Shown piece by piece: positions 18,482-27,232 of a stretch of 64,000 nucleotides of DNA (positions within the stretch are counted from its first letter, which is position 1; each line of letters begins with the position of its first letter). The notes under the pieces were generated by a model that was not told the DNA's origin, ran no database searches, and was given only the letters and a program-made list of their open reading frames with translations. Location of the stretch: assembly GCF_002101585.1 (NCBI RefSeq), contig NZ_LQOT01000016.1:62001-126000 (forward strand). The letters are read 5' to 3'. The position numbers and the translations under genes were made by a program. The DNA is from Mycolicibacter engbaekii (GTDB lineage Bacteria; Actinomycetota; Actinomycetes; Mycobacteriales; Mycobacteriaceae).

Positions 18482-18946
18482 TCAATCGGGGCTGGGCATC
18501 TCGCGGTGCTCGCGAAGGGACTGAATCTCCCGCTCGAAGTCGGCGGCGGAGGAAAACGACCGGTACACCGAGGCGAAACGCAGGTAGGCCACCTCGTCGA
18601 GTTCGCGCAGCGGGCCCAGGATCGCCAACCCCACCTCATGGCTGGGGATCTCCGGTGAACCGGCGGCGCGAACAGCGTCCTCTACCTGCTGAGCCAGCAG
18701 GTTCAGCGCGTCGTCATCGACCTGGCGGCCCTGGCAGGCCCGCCGTACCCCGCTGATGACCTTCTCCCGGCTGAACGGCTCGGTGACGCCACTGCGCTTG
18801 ACCACCGCGAGCACCGCGGTCTCCACCGTGGAAAACCTGCGACCGCATTCCGGACACGAACGACGGCGCCGGATCGCCTGGCCCTCATCGGTTTCGCGGG
18901 AGTCCACCACCCGTGAGTCTGGATGGCGACAAAACGGGCAGTGCAT
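18482..18946 (-). CDS. nrdR: transcriptional repressor NrdR
   Basis: A 154-residue regulator of ribonucleotide reductase genes. It has the N-terminal zinc ribbon (MHCPFC at residue 1 and CPEC near 31) and the ATP-cone domain from about residue 46 ([23 protein letters not shown]). It senses ATP/dATP and represses nrd operons when dATP is high. GAAGGAG lies upstream of ATG 18946. No NrdR box is seen in the window, so its targets are elsewhere. Confidence 0.97.
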   Translation of the reverse strand: MHCPFCRHPDSRVVDSRETDEGQAIRRRRSCPECGRRFSTVETAVLAVVKRSGVTEPFSREKVISGVRRACQGRQVDDDALNLLAQQVEDAVRAAGSPEIPSHEVGLAILGPLRELDEVAYLRFASVYRSFSSAADFEREIQSLREHREMPSPD

Positions 18947-19092
18947 CGCCGCTCCTTCGCCGTGCCGAGAACCAGGGCCCTCTGACAGGCGAGGCACCCC
19001 GGGCCGTTGAGACCCCTGCGAGCGTACCTGCGCGGCCGGCCGTCGGGGTCCGGCAGTGGCTGCAAGCGGCCCCCGGATCAGCACGGCGGTCC

Positions 19093-19593
19093 TCAGCCCA
19101 ACGGCGCGATCAGCGTCTGACCGGCGTCCAGGGCGACCGTCTGAAGGCCGTTGAGTTCGCGGATGCGCTCGATGACCTGCCCGGCCGGCGCGTCAGGTGC
19201 CACGCGCGCCGCCAGGTGCTGCAAACTCTCCCCGCTCTGAACACGTACGACACCGAGCCGGTCCGGCACCGCGGCGCTACCGCCGGCGGCGGCCGCGCCG
19301 AACTGCGCGATCAGCCCGAGCCACACCGTGATGGCGGCGGCGATCAGGGCGAGCACCACCGTGGTCGCCGGGGTGATGGCCTTGGCGGCCTGCGGCCGGT
19401 GCGGCGCGCGCGACATCAGCACCCCGGTGCCACGCTGCCGCAGCGGCGCGCCGCCCGGCCGGGACCGGACCAGACGCGCCGGGCGGGTGTAGACCGGGTG
19501 GGCGCGACCCGATGTCCGCGCAGCCCGATGCATCCGCGCAGACTGGCGCCCGACGGGCTCGGCGGTCACGGGGATCGTGTCGATGAGCATCAT
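19093..19593 (-). CDS. chiZ: cell division inhibitor / cell-wall hydrolase ChiZ (LysM domain)
   Basis: A 166-residue membrane protein: Arg-rich cytoplasmic N-terminus (about 75 residues), one transmembrane helix near residues 78-98, and an extracytoplasmic LysM domain at the C-terminus ([16 protein letters not shown] and [15 protein letters not shown]). In M. tuberculosis the orthologue Rv2719c is DNA-damage induced, blocks septation and interacts with FtsI/FtsQ. It is divergent from lexA. Its control region has a PafBC-type promoter and an imperfect LexA box. GAGGGAGA lies upstream of ATG 19593; a second ATG follows immediately. Confidence 0.92.
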   Translation of the reverse strand: MMLIDTIPVTAEPVGRQSARMHRAARTSGRAHPVYTRPARLVRSRPGGAPLRQRGTGVLMSRAPHRPQAAKAITPATTVVLALIAAAITVWLGLIAQFGAAAAGGSAAVPDRLGVVRVQSGESLQHLAARVAPDAPAGQVIERIRELNGLQTVALDAGQTLIAPLG

Positions 19594-19671
19594 GTGCGGT
19601 TCTCCCTCGCTCGGCGTCGGCGACCCTGTTCGCTCGACTGTTCGAATACTAATCGCTTGTATGTTCGATTT

Positions 19672-19687
19672 CCGAACATGTGATCGA
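19672..19687. promoter_or_regulatory. imperfect SOS (LexA) box upstream of chiZ
   Basis: CCGAACATGTGATCGA matches the mycobacterial LexA box TCGAAC-N4-GTTCGA at 10 of 12 positions. It lies downstream of the chiZ -10 element, where LexA would block transcription. Confidence 0.5.
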
Positions 19688-19700
19688 ATCGTTGTCGAAA

Positions 19701-19723
19701 ACATTAGCGAACACCTCCGACAA
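19701..19723 (-). promoter_or_regulatory. RecA-independent (PafBC / RecA-NDp) promoter of chiZ
   Basis: On the minus strand TTGTCGGAG (19723-19715), 8 nt, then TAATGT (19706-19701) fits the published motif TTGTCRGTG-N8-TANNNT. The +1 would be near 19694, giving a leader of about 100 nt before ATG 19593. Confidence 0.7.
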
Positions 19724-19759
19724 CCTCGCCCAACAGTTCGAACGCCGGCGCGACACACC

Positions 19760-19775
19760 TCGAACACATGTTTGA
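19760..19775. promoter_or_regulatory. SOS (LexA) box of lexA
   Basis: TCGAACACATGTTTGA matches TCGAAC-N4-GTTCGA with one mismatch. It lies 20 bp upstream of the lexA -10 hexamer, covering the -35 region, as expected for autorepression. Confidence 0.85.
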
Positions 19776-19794
19776 TTAATCGCAGCTCGGCGAC

Positions 19795-19807
19795 TAGATT
19801 CGCCCCC
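19795..19807 (+). promoter_or_regulatory. near-leaderless promoter of lexA
   Basis: TAGATT (19795-19800), 6-nt gap, +1 at 19807, one base before ATG 19808. Confidence 0.65.
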
Positions 19808-20494
19808 ATGAGTGACAGCAGCAGTAGCGCCACGGGGCCGGACTCAGCGCTGACCCCCCGCCAGCGCACCATCCTGAGCGTCATCCGCGCCTCGGTGAAC
19901 GAGCGGGGCTACCCGCCGAGCATCCGCGAGATCGGCGATGCGGTCGGGCTGACCTCCACCTCCTCGGTCGCTCACCAGCTGCGCACGCTCGAGCGCAAGG
20001 GCTATCTGCGCCGTGATCCCAACCGTCCCCGCGCAGTCGACGTCCGCGGCCTAGACGATGTGGCCGGTGCCGCCGAGGCCGCCCCGACCACCGAATTCGC
20101 CGGGTCGGACGCGCTGCCCGAACCCACGTTCGTCCCGGTCCTGGGCCGCATCGCGGCCGGCGGGCCGATCCTGGCCGAGGAAGCCGTCGAGGATGTGTTC
20201 CCCCTCCCCCGCGAACTGGTGGGCGAAGGAGAGCTGTTCTTGCTCAAGGTCGTCGGCGAGTCGATGGTCGACGCCGCGATCTGCGACGGCGACTGGGTTG
20301 TGGTGCGCCAACAGAACGTCGCCGACAACGGTGACATCGTGGCCGCCATGATCGACGGGGAGGCCACCGTCAAGACCTTCAAGCGCACCGGCGGCCAGGT
20401 CTGGCTGATGCCGCACAACCCGATCTTCGACCCGATCCCGGGTAACGACGCGGTGGTGCTGGGCAAGGTTGTGACCGTCATCCGCAAGATCTGA
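19808..20494 (+). CDS. lexA: SOS response repressor / self-cleaving protease LexA
   Basis: A 228-residue repressor. The N-terminal winged helix covers residues 15-80 ([20 protein letters not shown], then [12 protein letters not shown]). The Ala-Gly cleavage site is in GRIAAGGPI near residue 118, the catalytic Ser in GESMVDAAI near 155 and the catalytic Lys in EATVKTFKR near 193, so autocleavage stimulated by RecA is intact. It represses recA, itself and probably chiZ through the boxes in this window. ATG 19808 follows the predicted transcription start directly, so the long upstream frame to 19577 is not used. Confidence 0.97.
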   Translation: MSDSSSSATGPDSALTPRQRTILSVIRASVNERGYPPSIREIGDAVGLTSTSSVAHQLRTLERKGYLRRDPNRPRAVDVRGLDDVAGAAEAAPTTEFAGSDALPEPTFVPVLGRIAAGGPILAEEAVEDVFPLPRELVGEGELFLLKVVGESMVDAAICDGDWVVVRQQNVADNGDIVAAMIDGEATVKTFKRTGGQVWLMPHNPIFDPIPGNDAVVLGKVVTVIRKI

Positions 20495-20496
20495 CC

Positions 20497-20824
20497 GTCT
20501 TCGCGCCCGTCCCACCCTGCGACGCCGCGTCCGCACAACGCAAGGCGCAGGCCGCCGAAGACGCTTGGAACAGCAGGGGTCCGGCGCGCGTGGCACTGGC
20601 CCACACCGAGGACTCGCTATGGCGTAACCGCGACGCGTTCATCACCGGCCGCGCGGAGACCGGAGGCCTTCCCCTGCAACGCAAATGGGCCGCCGAGCGC
20701 GACTAGAGACCTGTGGTGCTGGGAGGGCAGCCGGATCGCGGTCCGCTACCAGTACGAATGCACCGCGCCCGCCGGCCGAGGCGAATCTGCCTCTGCCGCT
20801 GCGGTGATCAGCCGGCCCGCGTGA
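20497..20824 (+). pseudogene. decayed DUF1348 (nuclear transport factor 2-like) gene
   Basis: Translation from 20497 reads a DUF1348 N-terminus: AEDAWNSRGPARVALAHTED, then SLWRNRDAFITGRAE and QRKWAAERD, stopping at TAG 20704. Shifting by one base from 20708 continues the same family: DLWCWEGSRIAVRYQYE. Loss of two bases from an original TAC-CGA around 20706 explains both the stop and the shift. The normal C-terminal half (YGNENWEF-like) is missing, replaced by the 3-prime end of the convergent LGFP gene at 20808, and no start codon is evident. This is therefore a remnant, not a functional gene. Confidence 0.85.
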
Positions 20825-22784
20825 AGCCGTTGAGCCGCGCGGCCTCCTCGGTGGCGAACCAGATCTCGGCGAGGGTGTCGTCATACAGTGCGTTCTGCGG
20901 GGTGTAGTAAAGCCCCGAGCCGATGTTCGCCTTGATCGGGTAGCCGTTCGGCTGCTGGTACGGGTCGTCGAGCGGCAGATGCATCACCGGATGCACCGTT
21001 TCCTCGATGCCGAAACCGCGCCCGGACGCGCCGCGGCCAAAGCTGCGCGGCTCCGCGCCGCCGCCGAACCTGTTCGGATCCGCCGGGGTGCCACCGTTGC
21101 CCACCGCGTGCCGACCGGAACCGAAGTCCTCGTCGGTCACCGTTCGGGTGGGCGCGGTGTCGGTGTCGTCATCGTCGTCGAGGTGGGCCTCGCTGTCGTT
21201 CTCGCCGTAGTGCAGCCACGGCGCATCGGCACTGGTGGACACGGGCAGTTCGGGCTCGGATGGATACGGCGCCGACCCGTACCGGCTGGGCAGCCGGACG
21301 GTGCCCTCGAACTCCCGGTGCTCCTCACGGCGCTCCTCGCGGTGCTCCTGGTGCGCCCACTGCTCGTCATCGTCGTCGTGCTCGTCGGCAGCCGGGGCGG
21401 GCACCGCGATCGGCGCGCCCGTACGCCCGTTGGCCGGCCGCCGCCGCTGCCACCACATCGCCGCCCCGGCGAGCGCGCCCAGAACCGCCAGCACCGCAAC
21501 GGGGATCAGCACCCACAGCCAGTTCCACCGGGTCTCCTTGGCGGTGACGCCCGTGGTGGCCTTGCTGCCCTCCGGCAGGTTCATCCCGGGGATCTGCACG
21601 CCGGACAGCGATTGCGCCAGCTCGGCCGGATCGGCGCTGAAGGTGTTCGTCGCCTGGTTCCAGGTGATCGTCCCGCCGCTGAACTTCTGCGACACCACAT
21701 CGCCTTCGACAGTCTGATCGCCCACCGGGACGCCGAGCCGGCCGGTGGCTCCGTCGAGCTTGTCCCAGGCCGCCTTCATCGCGCTGCGCACCACGAAGGC
21801 GCCCTTGTCGGGGCTGAAGAAGATCACCGGTTCGTCCTCGGCGGCGAACGCATTGAACTTGCTGCCGGCGGCCGCGCCGTCGGCAGTGCTGGTGATGGGG
21901 AAGCCGAGATCGCTGCCGGCCGGCCCGCCCAGGGACTCGTACTTGGCCAGCACGTCGCCTGCGACCGCGTTGGCGCCGGTGACGGGGCTGAAGTAGACCT
22001 TGCCGTGCACGAAGTCCTGGCCCGCGCCGCCGTTGTCGCCGATCGGGTACAGGCCGCCCTCCTTGGCGCCCAGCGCGCCGGCCGGTCCGCCGGCGGTGCG
22101 CCACGCCTGGTCGATGGCCGCCGCCGGATCCGCCTGGGCCTGCACGTCGGCCAGCTGCGCCGCCAGTTCGGGCGGCACGGTGGTGAAGGTCCGGGTCGCG
22201 CTGTCGAAGGAGAGCGCACCGGCGCTGAACTTCTGGGTGACGACGGCGCCGTCGTAGCGCTCGTCCTCGACCGGGACGCCGAGCGCGCCGGTGGAGCTGC
22301 CCAGCTTGTCCCAACCGGCGTTGATCGGTCCGCGCACCACGTGCGCGCCGTGCTCGGGCGTCCAGAAGATCACCGGGTTGTCGGCGCCGGACAGGATGGC
22401 CACCCGACTGCCCGGAACGAGGCCGGGTACTTCGTCACTGCTGGGGAATCCCAGGCCGTTGTCCGCCGCCCCGCCCAGCGCCTCGTACTTGTCCAGAATC
22501 GCACCGTAGAGCGCCTTGGCGCCGGTCTCCGGGGTGAAGAAGATTGTCCCGCCGGCGAAGTCCTGGGCGAACCCGCTACCGGCCGGGTGCACCTCCCCCT
22601 TGGGCGGCCCCAGCGGCGAGCCTTCCCCGCCAGCCGTCTGCCATGCCGCCGTGATGGCGTCCTGGGCATCGCTATCGGGTGTTGCGGCGGCGGTGTGCAC
22701 CGACAACAGCACGGTGACCGTCGCCACGAGGCCGAGCGCCGCGCGCACCGCCGTCTTGCCGAACCGATCTCTCCGACTAGTCAC
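20808..22784 (-). CDS. LGFP-repeat exported membrane protein (Rv2721c-like)
   Basis: A 658-residue surface protein. A signal peptide covers about residues 1-32 (basic TSRRDRFGK, then LGLVATVTVLLSV). Then come several LGFP-type repeats of about 55 residues, each with an ALGxP or LGFP core followed by a QxF-GG motif; these bind cell-wall components in related proteins. A transmembrane helix lies near residues 420-445 and a long acidic, His/Glu-rich cytoplasmic tail of about 210 residues follows. GTG 22784 has GGGAGGG five bases upstream; ATG 22802 and further upstream starts lack this and would spoil the signal peptide. A role in the envelope is inferred. Confidence 0.88.
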   Translation of the reverse strand: MTSRRDRFGKTAVRAALGLVATVTVLLSVHTAAATPDSDAQDAITAAWQTAGGEGSPLGPPKGEVHPAGSGFAQDFAGGTIFFTPETGAKALYGAILDKYEALGGAADNGLGFPSSDEVPGLVPGSRVAILSGADNPVIFWTPEHGAHVVRGPINAGWDKLGSSTGALGVPVEDERYDGAVVTQKFSAGALSFDSATRTFTTVPPELAAQLADVQAQADPAAAIDQAWRTAGGPAGALGAKEGGLYPIGDNGGAGQDFVHGKVYFSPVTGANAVAGDVLAKYESLGGPAGSDLGFPITSTADGAAAGSKFNAFAAEDEPVIFFSPDKGAFVVRSAMKAAWDKLDGATGRLGVPVGDQTVEGDVVSQKFSGGTITWNQATNTFSADPAELAQSLSGVQIPGMNLPEGSKATTGVTAKETRWNWLWVLIPVAVLAVLGALAGAAMWWQRRRPANGRTGAPIAVPAPAADEHDDDDEQWAHQEHREERREEHREFEGTVRLPSRYGSAPYPSEPELPVSTSADAPWLHYGENDSEAHLDDDDDTDTAPTRTVTDEDFGSGRHAVGNGGTPADPNRFGGGAEPRSFGRGASGRGFGIEETVHPVMHLPLDDPYQQPNGYPIKANIGSGLYYTPQNALYDDTLAEIWFATEEAARLNGFTRAG

Positions 22785-22938
22785 CAGCGCCCTCCCAGGC
22801 ATCGTTATCGACGCAAATATTTCCGGCATAGACTTTCCCGCAATCCGGCCGAATTTCGAAGCCCAGTATCCGATATTGCGGAAACAGATACCCACCCGAT
22901 GCTGAAATGATGCCAAACTATCAGCCCTGACGCGAACA

Positions 22939-22971
22939 AGGGGCGCTACCAAACCTGCAGGTAGCGCCCCT
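22939..22971 (-). terminator. strong hairpin terminator downstream of fadE20
   Basis: AGGGGCGCTACC (22939-22950) pairs perfectly with GGTAGCGCCCCT (22960-22971): a 12-bp stem and 9-nt loop, 43 nt after the fadE20 stop. There is no clear U-tract. Confidence 0.75.
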
Positions 22972-23013
22972 GAGAGCGTCCGCGGGACGCCTCGATGTTC
23001 GGTTTTGCCGCGG

Positions 23014-24174
23014 CTAGACGCCCAGGCTGCGACCGATGATCTCTTTCATGATCTCGGTGGTGCCGCCGTAAATGGTCTGAACGCGAGCGTCCAGATAAGC
23101 CCGGGCGACCGGGTATTCGCGCATGTAGCCGTATCCTCCGTGCAGCTGCAGGCAGCGGTCGATCAGGTGCACCTGCTTCTCGGTGGAGTACCACTTGGCC
23201 ATCGCGGCCTGCTCGACGGTGAGCTTCTTGTCCAGGTGCAGCTTCACGAACTCGTCGACCATCATCCGCACCACGGTGGCCTCGGTGGCCAACTCGGCCA
23301 GCAGGAACCGGCTGTTCTGGAAACTGCCGATCGGCTTGCCGAACGCCTTGCGCTCCTTGGTGTACTGGATGGTCTGCTCCAGCACCGCCTGCATCGCCCC
23401 GGCGGCCATGATGGCGATCGAGATCCGCTCCTGGGGCAGGTTCTGCATCAGGTAGATGAAGCCCTTGCCCTCCTCGCCGAGCAGGTTCTCCACCGGAACG
23501 TGCACGTCGGTGAACGACAGCTCGGCGGTGTCCTGGGCGTCCAGACCGATCTTGTCCAGGTGCCGGCCGCGCTCGAAGCCCTCCATCCCGCGCTCCACGA
23601 CCAGCAGGGAGAAGCCCTGTGCGCCCTTGTCGGGGTCGGTCTGGGCCACGACGATCACCAGGTCGGAGTGGATGCCGTTGGTGATGAACGTCTTGGAGCC
23701 GTTGAGCACGTAGTGGTCGCCCTGGCGTACCGCACGGGTCTTGATGCCCTGCAGGTCGCTGCCGGTGCCCGGCTCGGTCATCGCGATCGCGGTGATCAGC
23801 TCACCGGTGCAGAACTTGGGCAGCCAGCGCTGCTTCTGCTCTTCGTTGCACAGTTCCAGCAGGTAGGGCGCGCAGACGTCGTTGTGCAGGCTGAACCCCA
23901 GTCCGCTGTATCGGCCCGCGGTGACTTCCTCGGTGATGATCGTGTTGTAGCGGAAGTCCGGGTTGCCGCCGCCGCCGTACTCCTCGGGCACCGCCATGCC
24001 CAAGAAACCCTGCTTGCCCGCCTCAAGCCATACGGAGCGGTCGACGATCTTGGCCTTTTCCCACTCCTCCATGTAGGGCGCGGCGTGGCGATCCAGGAAG
24101 GCCCGGAACGACTCCCGGAACAGCTCGTGCTCGGGCTCGAACAGGGTTCGCTGGTACTTGATTGCGGCACTCAT
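23014..24174 (-). CDS. fadE20: acyl-CoA dehydrogenase FadE20
   Basis: Catalyses FAD-dependent alpha,beta-dehydrogenation of acyl-CoA in beta-oxidation. The 386 residues contain all acyl-CoA dehydrogenase domains: helical N-terminus to about 120, the beta domain with AMTEPGTGSDLQ near 135 and TFITNG near 170, and the C-terminal helices with RKAFGKPIGSFQ and LQLHGGYGYMREYP; the catalytic Glu is in YGGTTEIMKEI near 371. The length equals that of M. tuberculosis FadE20. GGAGGT lies 7 nt before ATG 24174. A perfect inverted repeat 40 bp upstream looks like a TetR-type operator. Confidence 0.95.
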   Translation of the reverse strand: MSAAIKYQRTLFEPEHELFRESFRAFLDRHAAPYMEEWEKAKIVDRSVWLEAGKQGFLGMAVPEEYGGGGNPDFRYNTIITEEVTAGRYSGLGFSLHNDVCAPYLLELCNEEQKQRWLPKFCTGELITAIAMTEPGTGSDLQGIKTRAVRQGDHYVLNGSKTFITNGIHSDLVIVVAQTDPDKGAQGFSLLVVERGMEGFERGRHLDKIGLDAQDTAELSFTDVHVPVENLLGEEGKGFIYLMQNLPQERISIAIMAAGAMQAVLEQTIQYTKERKAFGKPIGSFQNSRFLLAELATEATVVRMMVDEFVKLHLDKKLTVEQAAMAKWYSTEKQVHLIDRCLQLHGGYGYMREYPVARAYLDARVQTIYGGTTEIMKEIIGRSLGV

Positions 24175-24213
24175 TGCCTGACCTCCGGTCGACTGATCTT
24201 TCCGACGAGAATA

Positions 24214-24233
24214 GACCAACCGGATGGTTGGTC
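24214..24233. promoter_or_regulatory. palindromic operator upstream of fadE20
   Basis: GACCAACCGGATGGTTGGTC has perfect 8-bp arms (24214-24221 and 24226-24233) around GGAT. It sits 40-59 bp before the fadE20 start, between fadE20 and the helicase gene, where a TetR-family repressor of lipid degradation would act. The regulator is not identified. Confidence 0.65.
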
Positions 24234-24264
24234 GCCCGTGGTGGTGGATGGGGGGATCTGCCGC

Positions 24265-25596
24265 CTACCCGGCCTGGCGCCGGGGGCCGGTGCCGCCGCG
24301 GTGCCGGCGCCGGGAGTCGGCAGCCGGAGCCTGCTGCGGGGTACCGCTGCGCCGGCGCCGCGGGCGGCCCGAGCGGGCCGGCGCGGTCGCAACGCGTGCC
24401 GGGGCGGCGGCTACCGGCGCGGGCGCGCGCAACGGCGCGACCTCCCCCACCAAGTCGAGCACCGAAACCGAATCGGCGGCCACCTGCTGCGGGGCGACGG
24501 TGATGCCGGCGCGGCGCAGCAGCACCTGGGTCTCACTGCGCTGCTCGGGCAGGACCAGGGTGACGACGTCTCCGGCGCTGCCGGCCCGGGCGGTGCGCCC
24601 GGAGCGGTGCAGGTAGGCCTTGTGCTCGGCGGGCGGATCCACGTGCACCACCAGCTCGACTTCGTCGACGTGGACGCCGCGGGCGGCGATGTCGGTGGCC
24701 ACCAGCACCCGTACCTCGCCGTCGGCGAAGGCCGCGAGATTGCGCTGACGGGCCGGTTGGGACAGGTTGCCGTGCAGATCGACCGAGGGAACACCGCTCT
24801 CGGTCAGTTGCCGGGCCAGCTTCCTGGCCTGGTGCTTGGTGCGCAAGAACAGAATTCGCCGCCCGGTTCCCGACGCGAGCAGCTGCACCAGTTCCTTCTT
24901 CTCCTGCAGACCCGACACGTGGAACACGTGGTGGGTCATGGCCGGAGGAGGCGCGTCGAGCTCATCGACGGAGTGCAACACCGGATTCCGCAGGAAGCGC
25001 CGAACCAGCTTGTCCACCCCGTTGTCCAACGTCGCCGAAAACAGCAGTCGCTGACCGGTTTCGGCGGTGGCCGCCAGAATGCGGGTGACTCCCGGCAAGA
25101 AACCGAGGTCGGCCATGTGGTCTGCCTCGTCCAGCACACTGATGCGTACGGCGTCCAGCGTGATCAGCCGCTGCTTCATCAGATCTTCCAGGCGGCCGGG
25201 GCAGGCCACCACGATGTCGGCTCCGGCGTTGAGCGCAGCCACCTGACGGTTCTGCGACACCCCGCCGAAGACGGTGGTCACCTTCAGACCACTGGCCCGG
25301 GCCAGCGGTTCCAGGGTTGCGGCAATCTGGGTCGCCAGCTCGCGCGTGGGGGCCAGCACCAGTCCAGTGGGCGCCGAGGGACGGCGCTTCTCACCGGCCA
25401 GCCGAACTACCAGCGGCAAAGAGAAGGCCAGCGTCTTGCCGCTACCGGTCTTGCCGCGGCCCAGCACATCGCGGCCGGCCAGGCTGTCCGGCAGTGTCGC
25501 CACCTGAATCGGGAACGGAGCAGCGATTTCGCGCTCGGCGAGCACGCGCACAAGTGCGGCGGGCACACCGAGGTCGGCGAATGAAGGGGTTGTCAT
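24265..25596 (-). CDS. DEAD-box ATP-dependent RNA helicase
   Basis: A 443-residue superfamily 2 helicase. Motif [16 protein letters not shown] and GKTGSGKT near residue 43-60; motif Ia PTRELA; motif II DEAD in [10 protein letters not shown] near 163; motif III SAT near 193; motif [12 protein letters not shown] near 345. The last 80 residues are basic and disordered (RPRRRRSG), a common RNA-binding tail. It unwinds RNA in ribosome assembly or mRNA turnover. It lies downstream of hflX with a 214-bp leader region and could be partly cotranscribed. M. tuberculosis has no helicase here in my memory. GGAAAGG lies before ATG 25596 inside a small hairpin. Confidence 0.92.
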   Translation of the reverse strand: MTTPSFADLGVPAALVRVLAEREIAAPFPIQVATLPDSLAGRDVLGRGKTGSGKTLAFSLPLVVRLAGEKRRPSAPTGLVLAPTRELATQIAATLEPLARASGLKVTTVFGGVSQNRQVAALNAGADIVVACPGRLEDLMKQRLITLDAVRISVLDEADHMADLGFLPGVTRILAATAETGQRLLFSATLDNGVDKLVRRFLRNPVLHSVDELDAPPPAMTHHVFHVSGLQEKKELVQLLASGTGRRILFLRTKHQARKLARQLTESGVPSVDLHGNLSQPARQRNLAAFADGEVRVLVATDIAARGVHVDEVELVVHVDPPAEHKAYLHRSGRTARAGSAGDVVTLVLPEQRSETQVLLRRAGITVAPQQVAADSVSVLDLVGEVAPLRAPAPVAAAPARVATAPARSGRPRRRRSGTPQQAPAADSRRRHRGGTGPRRQAG

Positions 25597-25599
25597 GTC

Positions 25600-25614
25600 A
25601 TGCCTTTCCGGCAT
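25600..25614 (-). promoter_or_regulatory. hairpin enclosing the helicase ribosome-binding site
   Basis: On the minus strand ATGCC (25614-25610) pairs with GGCAT (25604-25600), with GGAAA in the loop. GGAAAGG is the only Shine-Dalgarno for ATG 25596, so the hairpin could hide it at low temperature. Confidence 0.4.
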
Positions 25615-25675
25615 CGGCTGTGCCGCAGCGGTCAACACGAGATGACCGATCCATCTGCAACACAGGGTTGGCGAG

Positions 25676-25702
25676 ATTGCCTGTTGGCAATAGCGATCGC
25701 CG
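25676..25702 (-). other. leader hairpin upstream of the helicase gene
   Basis: ATTGCC (25676-25681) and GGCAAT (25686-25691) pair with a 4-nt loop; an outer GGCGA/TCGCC pair (25670-25674 with 25698-25702) extends it. It lies in the 214-bp gap between hflX and the helicase gene. No reading frame is credible there. Confidence 0.4.
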
Positions 25703-25810
25703 CGAGAAGAGCTTTGGAACCGGCTGAATCACGGCCCAATGGCCGCAATGGCGGTGAGTAAGCGTTCCACGACGCGTGATCGCCAGCCTATCGCACGGTG
25801 CGCCGAATGC

Positions 25811-27232
25811 CTAAAGGGCGGCGAATTCCCGCAGACTGGCCGCCAGAGCCAAGGGGACTCGCGCACGGATCCGGGTGCCGCCCTCGCCGTGTTCGGCCAG
25901 CTGCACGCGGCCCTGTTCATGCACTCTGGCTACCAAATCACCACGGCCATAAGGGATCACGACATCTACAGCGGTGTCGACGGGCGCCACCAGCTGCCCC
26001 ATCCGCTGCCGTAACACGTCGATGCCGTCTCCGGTGTGTGCCGAAACGAACACCGCGTCGGGCAGAGCACGGCGCAGCTGCGCCAAAGCCAAATCGCCCG
26101 CGGCATCAATCTTGTTGACCACCAGCAGCTCCGGGGCACGCTGGTCGCTGGGCCCTGAATGACGCTCGGCGATGACTTCGGAGATCACCTCGCGCACCGC
26201 GCTGATCTGCGCCAATGGTGCTGCATCCGATCCGTCGACCACATGGACCAGCAGGTCGGCGTCGGCGACTTCCTCGAGCGTGGAGCGGAACGCCTCGACC
26301 AGCTGGGTGGGCAGGTGGCGCACAAAACCGACTGTGTCGGTGAGCACAAAGTGGCGGTCATCGTCGAATTGGCCACGACGGCTGGTGGGTTCCAGTGTGG
26401 CGAACAACGCATCCTGAACCAGTACCCCGGCACCGGTCAATGCGTTGAGAAGGCTCGACTTCCCGGCGTTGGTATAGCCGACGATCGCCACCGAGGGGAC
26501 GTCACTGTGCCGGCGCCGGCTGCGCTGCGTGTCGCGCACCTGCTTCATGGCCCGGATCTCGCGGCGCAACTTCGACATCCGTTCCCGGATCCGCCGCCGG
26601 TCGGTCTCGATCTTGGTCTCGCCGGGCCCACGCAGGCCCACTCCACCGCCGCTGCCGCCGGCCCGTCCGCCGGCCTGCCGCGACATCGACTCGCCCCAGC
26701 CGCGCAGCCGCGGCAGCATGTATTGCATCTGCGCCAGCGCCACCTGCGCCTTGCCCTCGGCACTGGTGGCGTGCTGAGCGAAGATGTCGAGGATCAACGC
26801 GGTGCGGTCGATCACCTTGACCTTGACCGCCTTTTCCAGCGCGGTCAGCTGCGCCGGCGACAGTTCACCGTCGCAGATCACCGTGTCGGCCCCGGTGGCC
26901 AGCACCAACTCCCGCAGTTCCTGGGCCTTGCCGGAGCCGATGTAGGTGGCCGGGTCGGGCCGCTCCCGACGCTGGATCAGGCCCTCGAGCACCTCCGAGC
27001 CGGCGGTCTCGGCCAGGGCGGCCAGCTCCACCATGCTGGCGTCGGCCTCGGCCGCGGTGCCCTCGGTCCACACTCCCACGAGCACCACCCGCTCCAGGCG
27101 CAGCTGGCGGTATTCGACCTCGGAGATGTCGGCGAGTTCGGTGGACAGCCCGGCGACCCGGCGCAACGCAGCGCGGTCGTCGAGGTTGAGCTCACCGGTG
27201 CTGGGCTGCGTCCTCGCGTCGGGATAGGTCAC
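25811..27232 (-). CDS. hflX: GTPase HflX
   Basis: A 473-residue ribosome-associated GTPase that splits or rescues stalled 70S ribosomes. N-terminal nucleotide-binding domain to about residue 200 ([19 protein letters not shown]), a Gly-rich linker [18 protein letters not shown] near 215, and the G domain with G1 [12 protein letters not shown] near 275, G3 DTVGF and G4 NKID. GTG 27232 shares GTGA with the dapF stop, so the two are translationally coupled. It is the fourth gene of a Rv2728c-miaA-dapF-hflX operon. Confidence 0.95.
   Translation of the reverse strand: MTYPDARTQPSTGELNLDDRAALRRVAGLSTELADISEVEYRQLRLERVVLVGVWTEGTAAEADASMVELAALAETAGSEVLEGLIQRRERPDPATYIGSGKAQELRELVLATGADTVICDGELSPAQLTALEKAVKVKVIDRTALILDIFAQHATSAEGKAQVALAQMQYMLPRLRGWGESMSRQAGGRAGGSGGGVGLRGPGETKIETDRRRIRERMSKLRREIRAMKQVRDTQRSRRRHSDVPSVAIVGYTNAGKSSLLNALTGAGVLVQDALFATLEPTSRRGQFDDDRHFVLTDTVGFVRHLPTQLVEAFRSTLEEVADADLLVHVVDGSDAAPLAQISAVREVISEVIAERHSGPSDQRAPELLVVNKIDAAGDLALAQLRRALPDAVFVSAHTGDGIDVLRQRMGQLVAPVDTAVDVVIPYGRGDLVARVHEQGRVQLAEHGEGGTRIRARVPLALAASLREFAAL

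Noticed and set aside
20979..22910. 643-codon open frame on the plus strand opposite the LGFP-repeat gene
   Set aside because: It is the antisense of a GC-rich gene, has Arg/Gly/His-heavy composition, no family features and no start signals.
23005..25584. 859-codon open frame on the plus strand across fadE20 and the helicase
   Set aside because: It crosses two clear genes and the space between them on the other strand; the product has no domain.
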